A model generated the notes under the pieces. That model was not told the DNA's origin, ran no database searches, and saw only the letters and a list, made by a program, of their open reading frames with translations. From contig JAFZID010000157.1 of NCBI GenBank assembly GCA_017554565.1, forward strand, positions 1 through 34,385: a DNA stretch of 34,385 nucleotides, written 5' to 3'. The stretch comes from a bacterium (lineage in GTDB: Bacteria > Auribacterota > UBA3054). Position 1 is the stretch's first letter, and each line of letters begins with the position of its first letter. Below, piece by piece: positions 15,284 through 22,938 of the stretch. A program made the translations under genes and the position numbers.

Positions 15284-17410
15284 TCATATTGAAAATTGTA
15301 TTATCTTAACCCAAAACATAGCGAGCAAAAGCAAAGCAAGCATCCCAGTCGGTTCGGGTATCGGTCCTTCGTCCATGCCGGTAATGGCCAGAGCATAGCG
15401 CTGCGGACCTTTCATAATGTTGTAACCGTGAACTCTGACTTCTATATTGTCCTGAGCGGCCAATTTGGCGACGCGGTATGTCTCGCAGTTGTTTAGGGAA
15501 TCGTTATGACCTACTTTGTTGTTGGCGTAATACGTGCGTTCTTTCGTTTTTACCTGCAAATCAAGATCGTTGATCAGATCAATGCCGACACCAGGAGTGG
15601 AGGGCGGATCTGTCCAGACCAAGGTTACCCGAAGCGGCCCGTCGTTATATTTGTTGAAGCAATAGGTAACAAGATCAGATGTGTTGCTAACAACGCCCTC
15701 TATCGTGATCAAATGAGTGTTTGTCGGCATGATGCTTTGGCCAAGGTCAAGATGTCCGAACCCGTTCACCCAGTTGGGCGTCTTGTTTGGGATCTCTATA
15801 TACCCTTTGAACTGCCCTGTCCCCATTGAGCGAGTTCCATTAAGCAATACAGCTTTGACAAGCGCGGAAGAAGGATTGGATATACCCTGATCGCGCAAAT
15901 ATTGAATAACCACGGCCGCCGAACCGCTTACAAGCGGAGTCGCCATAGAAGTCCCGCTTTTTGAGGTATAATACGATAATCTTTTCCCGTCATTATATTT
16001 GTCATAAAGCGCTTCTGTAGAAATTATCGCGGTTCCCGGAGCAACGATATCTGGTTTGATTCGTCCGTCGTGCGTCGGTCCGCGGCTGGAAAACGCAGCC
16101 ATGCCCTGATGCTCGCCGTCAGCCGGGTAAGCTATCAAGTCATTCTTAAAAATATAGGCCATACCGTCATCGAGCGTAGAACTTGTATAAAAAGCCTTTA
16201 CTTCTGGTCTGAACGACTCCGCGGCTCCAACCGAAATAACGTTCTTCGCCGATGCCAAAGTGGAAATATTTGAGTTGTTGTTTATGTCTTTTTTTTCATT
16301 TTCGTTTCCAACGGCAAACAGAATAGAAAGATCTGGATATTTATAACACAATGTATCGTATAATTCCGAGTCTGTATCATAAATGCCTTGAGAATGATCG
16401 CCCCAACTGTTACTGATCAACTTTACATCGTTCTCATAGGCTTTATCCACATCGTTTTCTGTTAAAGGAAAAACATTATTTGATCCATCTCCAATACATA
16501 TAAAATAAAGATCGGCTTCAGGCGCGATACCGCTATATCGGCCATCGGAAGCCGCCCCCGTTCCGCAGACGGAACCGCTAACATGCGTACCATGACCAAT
16601 AAGATCGCTCCAACCATACCTTTTATTGTTTTCACCCAAAACGCCTACAATTCTTTTCTTTTGAAAATCTGGATGTATTGTGTTGGTAACGCCAGTATCC
16701 AGTCCGCTGTCAGCGATTCCGACCACAACGCCTTTCCCTTTGAATCCCAAGTCGTTGTGCACGTGGGCGACGTTCATTAGAACGTTAGTTTTCACAACGT
16801 CGTTGAAAAGGCTATACTCGCCGCGCCGGTGTACCCTGAGAACGTCACTTCTTTTTGTTAGCTTCAAAGCGTCTTCCGTTTTCAAACTGGTTTCCAAGAT
16901 CGGCGGATCTTTGGCAATAATATCTATTTCGTTTGTCGTTGCACTTTCGAGATACGGCAAAAATTCGGCGAGACAATCCACTGAAGCCAGGCGGATCCTA
17001 GTTAACTCTTCCTTGCCGTCAGATATTGAGAGTGACTTAACAAAAGTCATTTCCGTTTTATATTCCGGCAGATATTCGCCCGCATAAAGAAGGTCAAATC
17101 TATTTTTGAGCAGCGCGACGTCTTCCTTGGATGCCAGCATGATATAGGCATTAGGAGGTATTATGCCTATAAGACTTATGCCTATGGAATTGATCTCACT
17201 AAATTCCTGTGAACTAAAGTTTTTTGGGGGCTGTATTATGAATTGATTCTTGCCAGTCGAAGTAGGCGAGGAAATCAATTCCTGGTTCTCCAAAACAGAC
17301 AACTGACTAGCATCGATGCTGGTTTCCTGTAACTGGATGATTCCTGGATCGGCTATAACTAATACAGCCGCTGACACCAGAAAAACAAATAAACAAGGCA
17401 ATACCCTCAT
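15284..17410 (-). CDS. Secreted subtilisin-like serine protease, degenerate PEP-CTERM tail (unit 1)
   Basis: A 708-residue paralogue of the protease at 10763 with the same layout: signal peptide (1-20), prodomain-like region (FIIQPPKNF; GIIPPNAYIMLA; GEYLPEYKTE), S8 domain and C-terminal beta-sandwich (TLVWTDPPSTPG). Catalytic residues are Asp234 (IADSGLDTG), His273 (GHGTHVSG) and Ser488 (SGTSMATP); oxyanion Asn369 is in AVGNE. The tail reads PEPTGMLALLLLAMFWVKIIQFSI: the Pro-Glu-Pro and hydrophobic part are present, but the terminal Arg/Lys cluster is reduced to one Lys, so exosortase sorting may fail and the enzyme may be released or membrane-held. It starts 1 nt after the GLUG stop (TGATATG) with no Shine-Dalgarno, so translation is probably coupled. 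Confidence 0.93.
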   Translation of the reverse strand: MRVLPCLFVFLVSAAVLVIADPGIIQLQETSIDASQLSVLENQELISSPTSTGKNQFIIQPPKNFSSQEFSEINSIGISLIGIIPPNAYIMLASKEDVALLKNRFDLLYAGEYLPEYKTEMTFVKSLSISDGKEELTRIRLASVDCLAEFLPYLESATTNEIDIIAKDPPILETSLKTEDALKLTKRSDVLRVHRRGEYSLFNDVVKTNVLMNVAHVHNDLGFKGKGVVVGIADSGLDTGVTNTIHPDFQKKRIVGVLGENNKRYGWSDLIGHGTHVSGSVCGTGAASDGRYSGIAPEADLYFICIGDGSNNVFPLTENDVDKAYENDVKLISNSWGDHSQGIYDTDSELYDTLCYKYPDLSILFAVGNENEKKDINNNSNISTLASAKNVISVGAAESFRPEVKAFYTSSTLDDGMAYIFKNDLIAYPADGEHQGMAAFSSRGPTHDGRIKPDIVAPGTAIISTEALYDKYNDGKRLSYYTSKSGTSMATPLVSGSAAVVIQYLRDQGISNPSSALVKAVLLNGTRSMGTGQFKGYIEIPNKTPNWVNGFGHLDLGQSIMPTNTHLITIEGVVSNTSDLVTYCFNKYNDGPLRVTLVWTDPPSTPGVGIDLINDLDLQVKTKERTYYANNKVGHNDSLNNCETYRVAKLAAQDNIEVRVHGYNIMKGPQRYALAITGMDEGPIPEPTGMLALLLLAMFWVKIIQFSI
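15852..15976 (-). repeat. Duplicated S8 protease segment, copy in unit 1
   Basis: Partner of 11331-11455: 125 bp with six differences by eye, covering the active-site serine region. See the other copy for interpretation. Confidence 0.8.
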
Positions 17411-17411
17411 A

Positions 17412-19679
17412 TCAACGCAAATTTGTATATTTCTTTCTTTTAATGCCTAACATCAGCAAGAGCATAGCAAATAATCCAAGCGGTTCGGGCAAAGCGTACC
17501 TGAAATACGGCGTTCCAACCCCTTCATCGATATCCCAGACGTTATCAAAATCCCAGCCCACGTAAGTTTCCTGCTTCTTCATATCCTCGGGGCTTACGAA
17601 ACCGGTTACTCCGTCAATTCTTGCAACAGAATTAGAATTAAAATAACAGTTTACATAATTAACACTTGGATACAATTCAAAACTACCTTCCGCGCTCAAA
17701 TAACAATTTGAGACTAACCCTCCGTTAGTAAAAAAACCTTTGAAATTACCCTTCATACAACAATCAACAAATAAAGCATTAATACCAGCAGAGCAAAATG
17801 CCGAGCTAACCCTTTGTGAATACATTTCAAAACCGCATTGATCTATCGCAGTATTTTGGGCTATGCGACAAAAGCCTCCAAATAATCCGAAGCCACTAAA
17901 ATCACCTTTAAAAAAGCATTTGCTTATCACGGCGTCTCTGGCTTGATTGCACATACCACCGCCTGTCTTTTCACCGGTAACAACATTAGCAGAAACATAG
18001 CAGTTGCTAATAATTGAATTATTTACAAAAACTGCCAAGCCACCTCCGTTTTTAATACTGCCAACATCCAAATCCACGATTAAGTTGCAGATCAAAGAAT
18101 AAAGAACATTATTAAATAATCCACTGAACGCCCTTTCTGTACACAAATTTTTAAAAGCATGATTTCTTCCGTCGTAGATACCACCGCAAAAACGCTCAAT
18201 GGAATTGGTGAATGATATTTCCAGCGCATAATTCGATAAATCAATATCTGCCGTTTGCAGATAATGCCCGCTGTCTGGGTAATCCACGCCTATCTTTGCG
18301 AAAGCGTCAAGATTAGAAATATTCTTGGCAAATTCAGCCTTTACGATCACATTGTCCTCGATGGTCAACGTTTGCTGCGCTTCCTTTCCTTCCAGAGCGC
18401 CTTCGTAATATAAAAATGTTGCGCCTTCGTTAGGGATAGCCGTTATTGTTACGGTTTCGCCAATGGCGTAACCATCCTTTTCCGGCTCAATTTCAGATAT
18501 GCCAAAACAGTTGCTAAGCAACGCTACTTTCAAATATTTGCCGCTTTCAAAGTAAAAATACGGCGTGCTTTGCCCTTCGTCTATGCCCCAAAAGTTTGAA
18601 AAATTCCACTTACTGAAGGTAGAGCGTTGTTTGATTTTGGTAGAGTTTACGCCTGTTCCGAAAACAGTTCCCGAAGCCCTGTCTGAATTGTAATAACAAT
18701 TAAAGCAAACGCTATTGGTTGTGAAGCCAGCAATGCCGCCTATAGTTGCCCCAGATTGTTTCTCAATAATGCAGTTGGAATAGCACTGCTTGAAACCAAA
18801 ATCATTAGTGGTAATATAGCCATAATAGTTGTGATAATTTTCAAGTTCGTTTTTTCCGGCCAACCCGCCTACATATCCTTTTGAATTAATCTGCATATCA
18901 GAATAACAACAAACAACATCCTTCTCACCGCCTATCATGCCAAACAAACCACCAACCAGCAATCCCTCTAAAATAACATCTTTGGTTGATCTGCATACTA
19001 TCATTCCTGTTGTGCGACAATTAGAAACAAAACATTCTCCGCATCGTCCTATTAATCCACCGATTTCGCCGTCTGGTGAATTTAAATTGCTTGTTATTTT
19101 TCCAGAAAAAGAACAATTGATGAATGAACTATATTTAGCTAAATGCGTAAAACCTCCAACATAAGTTCCGTTTATTTTCCCTGTTACATGAACATTTGTA
19201 ATCGAGCTTGCTTCGATTGCTTCTGCTAATGCTCCTGATGACGGGCTTGCTCTTAAGCCAAATGAAATATCAACCATTTTTAAATTGCTAATTTCTCCCC
19301 CGTTAACGCTACTGAACAAAGAGCTGTTTCTGTTTTCGGAATAAAGGTGTTTTATAGCATAATTCATTCCGTCAAAAACCCCGGAAAAATTATGTGTCTT
19401 TTGATCTTTTGATTGCAAACTGCTTCCGATAGGAATGAATCCAAACCAATCTGTTTTTTTCCAATATCTTGTTTCGCTTGCATCAATATCATTTGCCAAT
19501 TTAAAAACATTGGACTTGCATTCAGCAATATTTTCCCCCATCCACACAAGATTCTCTATCCTTGTCAAAACATAAGGAGATTCAGTAGTGCCATCGCCAT
19601 CCGGTTTTATCGCTTCATTGGCGGCAAACACTAACGATGTCACGATAAGCGACATCACAAAGTAAAAAATGTTTTTCAT
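17412..19679 (-). CDS. GLUG-motif PEP-CTERM surface protein (unit 1, G3)
   Basis: A 755-residue exported protein: signal peptide (1-19, ending VFA), conserved head (NEAIKPDGDGTTESPYVLT, ENLVWMGENIAECKSNVF, NDIDASETRYW), GLUG repeats (GGLIGRC, VGGLFGMIG, VGGLAGKN), a first-half end WNFSNFWGIDEGQSTPYF, an InlB B-repeat-like domain at about 395-451 (YAIGETVTITAIP...EFAKNI), a second GLUG-like half and WDFDNVWDIDEGVGTPYF. The tail PEPLGLFAMLLLMLGIKRKK is a PEP-CTERM signal, here with five extra residues (YTNLR) after the basic cluster. It starts 5 bp after the family A stop and is coupled to the S8 protease 1 nt downstream, the tightest GLUG-protease linkage in the window. The middle is much more AT-rich and diverged than the two ends. 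Confidence 0.84.
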   Translation of the reverse strand: MKNIFYFVMSLIVTSLVFAANEAIKPDGDGTTESPYVLTRIENLVWMGENIAECKSNVFKLANDIDASETRYWKKTDWFGFIPIGSSLQSKDQKTHNFSGVFDGMNYAIKHLYSENRNSSLFSSVNGGEISNLKMVDISFGLRASPSSGALAEAIEASSITNVHVTGKINGTYVGGFTHLAKYSSFINCSFSGKITSNLNSPDGEIGGLIGRCGECFVSNCRTTGMIVCRSTKDVILEGLLVGGLFGMIGGEKDVVCCYSDMQINSKGYVGGLAGKNELENYHNYYGYITTNDFGFKQCYSNCIIEKQSGATIGGIAGFTTNSVCFNCYYNSDRASGTVFGTGVNSTKIKQRSTFSKWNFSNFWGIDEGQSTPYFYFESGKYLKVALLSNCFGISEIEPEKDGYAIGETVTITAIPNEGATFLYYEGALEGKEAQQTLTIEDNVIVKAEFAKNISNLDAFAKIGVDYPDSGHYLQTADIDLSNYALEISFTNSIERFCGGIYDGRNHAFKNLCTERAFSGLFNNVLYSLICNLIVDLDVGSIKNGGGLAVFVNNSIISNCYVSANVVTGEKTGGGMCNQARDAVISKCFFKGDFSGFGLFGGFCRIAQNTAIDQCGFEMYSQRVSSAFCSAGINALFVDCCMKGNFKGFFTNGGLVSNCYLSAEGSFELYPSVNYVNCYFNSNSVARIDGVTGFVSPEDMKKQETYVGWDFDNVWDIDEGVGTPYFRYALPEPLGLFAMLLLMLGIKRKKYTNLR

Positions 19680-19684
19680 GGTTT

Positions 19685-20605
19685 TTATTTCACATATTTA
19701 GCTTGGAAGATGTCTTCCTCGCTGTTAACTTCTTTATCCTGGATCTTATAGTACCAATAATTTGATGAAATGTTATTGGATCTATAAAATTCAGAAGCAG
19801 CTTTTTCCCATACCTGCATAAGATCAAGCGTCGTTGGGCTTACAGGAAGATTAGAGATATCGAATCTTTTGCTGGCAGCCGAAAATGTTTCAGCGGACGG
19901 CAAAGCAAACTTTTCAGAATTTGTTCTGTACCACTCGGAAAAATCCTTTATGCGCCAGCTGCCATGGTTTGGTTCGTTGAACATAGAGACGACCTCATTG
20001 AGGCTCTTGTCGCTTTCCAGATTTTGGTATATGTAGGGGAATACATGATATCCCAACCCACATATTTCATCAGCAAGCGTTTTCCTGACCAAAGGTCGAG
20101 GATAATCCCTTTCGCATTCGGCTCTCCAGCAGCCATACCAGGCTGACCATATTTGCTCAACATAGCGTCTTCCTTCATACCACCAAAAGAAAGAATACAA
20201 AGTTGAGGGAATCGTCATTAGCTGTCCATTGCCAGTCAGCCACGGGAAAGCAATATGACCGTAGGAATTAAAACCGAAAGTTAAGCCGGTTAGCAAAAAC
20301 GCTCTTTTATAGGCATAACTGGCAGCGTAATTAGTAACAGTTGTGCCGTCGAACTTTTCCACCCGATTGGTGATTGCCTTCCTTTCAAACAATGTCATCA
20401 TTTCAGGCAATGCTTCCGAAATTGGAATTGATTTTAATTGAACGCTGGCTGCTTTCAAATCCTCATATTTTTCAGCGTTGCTCTTATCCAGAGCTATTAA
20501 GCTTTCAAAAGCCGAAGCTTTGTAAAGCAATGACGCGTAATCGGCATCGGCAGCTTTGACCGCCAAGGGAACTAACAATAAAACCAAAAGAATTATATTT
20601 TTCAT
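19685..20605 (-). CDS. Secreted protein of unknown family A (unit 1)
   Basis: A 306-residue homologue of the genes at 12911 and 26546. Signal peptide MKNIILLVLLLVPLAVKA, then a secreted helical-looking body. Family marks are kept: PISEALPEMMTLFE, ITNRVE, FGFNSYGHIAFPWLTGNG, LTIPSTLYSFFWWYEGR, IWSAWYGCW, GLGYHVFPY, WRIKDFSEWY, LPSAETF, and the end EEDIFQAKYVK. It lacks the Cys of the PECET motif (PSAET here), so that Cys is not essential to the family. GAGGTG is well placed before the ATG, 8 bp after the family B stop, and the GLUG gene follows by 5 bp. The function is unknown; constant pairing with B and GLUG is the only clue. Confidence 0.82.
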   Translation of the reverse strand: MKNIILLVLLLVPLAVKAADADYASLLYKASAFESLIALDKSNAEKYEDLKAASVQLKSIPISEALPEMMTLFERKAITNRVEKFDGTTVTNYAASYAYKRAFLLTGLTFGFNSYGHIAFPWLTGNGQLMTIPSTLYSFFWWYEGRRYVEQIWSAWYGCWRAECERDYPRPLVRKTLADEICGLGYHVFPYIYQNLESDKSLNEVVSMFNEPNHGSWRIKDFSEWYRTNSEKFALPSAETFSAASKRFDISNLPVSPTTLDLMQVWEKAASEFYRSNNISSNYWYYKIQDKEVNSEEDIFQAKYVK

Positions 20606-20613
20606 TTTTCACC

Positions 20614-22032
20614 TCAATCGTTAGAGTTTAGCATGAATTTCATAGGACCGGGGGAATAATTTAATCCGGAAGAATAATCGAACAGCACTTCTCCTCTGTG
20701 ATTAAGAATTGGCCCGCTGTCAAGTTTCATGAAAAACATATTCCAGGCCGGCAATGTTCCGGTTGTAGACCAAGAACGAAGTGCCGCCCATAATTCATAA
20801 TAGAACATAACAACGCTGTCATGAAAACTCCCGCCCAAACTTAATTGTGGTGTCCACATTGGACTTTCGTAAAACTCCCTTACTCCACCAAAAGCTTCAT
20901 ACGATGTATAGTAATAACAAGAAGCGGGATCAAATATTATCGGGTTTCCCGGATTTCCTGAGTCGCTCACCAAAACTATAAATGGATAACCTATTGCGTT
21001 CCAATTGTGATCAACCGCAAAAGCAGGTGCGTTATAATCATACGCGCTGCTAAAGCTTGAGTTTGATTCGTCAAACAATGACCACTCGCATCCGTCTAAT
21101 TGATCGTCAAACTCTATATCCTCCAGTATACCGCCAACTGGTAAAGCTTGCCTACCACTGACATCGGCACATGTTCTATATCTTACGTCCGCAACTTGGG
21201 ATATTAGATTGCCATCAGAACCATAATAATTGATTTTCAAATTCCCAAGTCCAAGACCAACACCTTCGACAAATAGTTCTTTACCAAAAATGCGATCAAA
21301 ATTAGCCGGCGATCCGCAACTGATAGTTTGAAGATGGCCGGCGGTTCCTAGCGCCACATACTTGTTTTCCTGCGCGCTTCCTTTCCTATAAAGAACTAAA
21401 TGATTTGGCAAGTCAAGCTTTAAATGAATATACCTTACTTCCATTGACGCTGGAGTATGATTTATTCTAAAAGTTAACAAATCATCATCGTTAACAGTTT
21501 TTTGCTCAACGAGAAAATCCGGAATAATTTCTCCAGTGTTTGTTTGCGAATAATATGAGCCATTAACATAATTATCTGAATCGATATTAAAATGAATGAC
21601 TCTGGTCGTAACACCTGTTGTCGTTGTGTCAAACTCTCCGTTATGTATGCTCCCTATGTTTTGTAAAGTGAACGTTGGCTCGCCAACGTTGACTTGATAG
21701 GAAGCATAAGAATATCTTTCCGTGTTATCTTCGTATGATTCGTAACGGAATCTCGCATAAAGAATAAAGCTGGTTTCCCTTGCGTCAACTTTGATTTCTC
21801 GCACATAAGGATTTGTTTCAATATAATCCAGCGTGTTTCCGTTCAGGTCTTTACATTCCCATGTCCAACCAAGTGGCCTACCGTTTAAAAATCCTGAAGT
21901 CGCCATATAATATGGTACTGCATAACTGTTTTTAGCAACGTAACCAGGGCCGTAGATGTGCAAAGCCACAGGCTCGTTCGATGCTAACGCTGCTGTGCAT
22001 ATCAGCATCATAAAGATTAAAAGTTTTTTCAT
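20614..22032 (-). CDS. Secreted protein of unknown family B (unit 1)
   Basis: A 472-residue secreted protein: signal peptide MKKLLIFMMLICTAALASNE, beta-rich Ig-like N-terminal region (GYVAKNSYAVPYYMATSG; WTWECKDLNGN; ASYQVNVGEPTFTL), a middle part (GVTTRVIHFNIDSD; LTFRINHTPASMEVRYI) shared closely with the 25093 copy, and the conserved C-terminal half: RTCADVSGRQ (286-295), GCEWSLFD (314-321), NAPAFAVDHNW (334-344), YTSYEAFGG (375-383), ALRSW (417-421) and LNHRGEVLFDY (443-453). Cys288 and Cys315 are conserved in all three paralogues and may pair. AAGGAG precedes the ATG. It starts 21 bp after the repeat-like protein at 22054 and heads unit 1. Confidence 0.82.
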   Translation of the reverse strand: MKKLLIFMMLICTAALASNEPVALHIYGPGYVAKNSYAVPYYMATSGFLNGRPLGWTWECKDLNGNTLDYIETNPYVREIKVDARETSFILYARFRYESYEDNTERYSYASYQVNVGEPTFTLQNIGSIHNGEFDTTTTGVTTRVIHFNIDSDNYVNGSYYSQTNTGEIIPDFLVEQKTVNDDDLLTFRINHTPASMEVRYIHLKLDLPNHLVLYRKGSAQENKYVALGTAGHLQTISCGSPANFDRIFGKELFVEGVGLGLGNLKINYYGSDGNLISQVADVRYRTCADVSGRQALPVGGILEDIEFDDQLDGCEWSLFDESNSSFSSAYDYNAPAFAVDHNWNAIGYPFIVLVSDSGNPGNPIIFDPASCYYYTSYEAFGGVREFYESPMWTPQLSLGGSFHDSVVMFYYELWAALRSWSTTGTLPAWNMFFMKLDSGPILNHRGEVLFDYSSGLNYSPGPMKFMLNSND

Positions 22033-22053
22033 ATTTCTCCTTTGGTAAAGGTG

Positions 22054-22938
22054 TTATTTGCTCCATTTGTTTATCGCGTCCAGTTTCTCAAGCTCTTGCA
22101 GAGCCATTGAGGAAATTGGGAGGCGGTTTGTGTCGTTGGTGTTTGCTAAGGCTAGTTTGCGAAGCGCGGCGCGATAAAGCTTCTCTTCTTTTTCGTCTCC
22201 GCTTAGATTCAGATCGATCCCTTTTAAGCAAAGGCCTATCACATTTTGATTAGCGTCGGCGTTCTTGTCGAGCCACTGGATGCCTTTGCTGATTTTTCTT
22301 TCCCTGTCGCCGGTGGTGAAGATTCTTGCCATTTCAACGTCCGGATCTTTTCTTCCGCCGTTCTTGTCGTAGGCGGCCCAGAAATTGGTCATAGGTTCAA
22401 AATTCCATGGGTGATGGTAGTAGCAGTCGATAAGGTATAGGATGCTGTCTTGGGGATCGTACAAGAAGCAATCGGCCATGGCCTCGTCGTGCTTTTGTAT
22501 CTCCTGACGGTGATAGTGGAAGTCTTCGCTTATGACGTACATCATCTTATAGGCCCAGTAACGTTTGCCTTTGGCCATGTCAGCGTAGCGCTTTAGGGTG
22601 TCGTCGATCTCTTGGGACGCTATGGGAGCGTTCTTAGGCTCTCGGACAAATAGTCTTAATCTCCAGGCTGCCAGAGTTAGCTCCGCGTCGTCGCCGTTCT
22701 TTAGTTTGAATTTGTTAGTGCCGATCTCCTTGATCATATCGTCAACGATCATTCTGGCTTCGGTGTAGGCTCTTTGAGCGGACAAGTCCTCGGCTTCCAG
22801 GAAGAGTTTGTTCCATTCCTGGTGATCTTCCGGAGCCAGACCGGACATATGCCAGACGTCGCCATTTACTGTCACATCGGCATACATGGGCGCGGAGAAG
22901 GAGAGCAGGGCGATCAATAACAAAAGTTTCTTATTCAT
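22054..22938 (-). CDS. Secreted repeat-like protein, short paralogue of the 22931 gene
   Basis: A 294-residue exported protein (signal peptide about 1-20, ending MYA). It aligns along its whole length with roughly the first 295 residues of the neighbour at 22931: NGDVWHMSG against QGRVWLLSS; KRYADMAKGKRYWAYKMMYV against KKYAKEAKGKQWYAYRYALQ; ARIFTTGDRERKISKGIQWLDKN against VYIFDTGLSKEEKFKLINEWFSKN. It lacks the neighbour's C-terminal ~350 residues. The helical pattern suggests TPR-like repeats, but no consensus TPR is clear. Its ATG lies 8 bp inside the upstream gene, with GAGGGC as the likely Shine-Dalgarno, so translation is coupled. Probably a tandem duplicate that kept or lost part of the ancestor. 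Function unknown. Confidence 0.8.
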   Translation of the reverse strand: MNKKLLLLIALLSFSAPMYADVTVNGDVWHMSGLAPEDHQEWNKLFLEAEDLSAQRAYTEARMIVDDMIKEIGTNKFKLKNGDDAELTLAAWRLRLFVREPKNAPIASQEIDDTLKRYADMAKGKRYWAYKMMYVISEDFHYHRQEIQKHDEAMADCFLYDPQDSILYLIDCYYHHPWNFEPMTNFWAAYDKNGGRKDPDVEMARIFTTGDRERKISKGIQWLDKNADANQNVIGLCLKGIDLNLSGDEKEEKLYRAALRKLALANTNDTNRLPISSMALQELEKLDAINKWSK

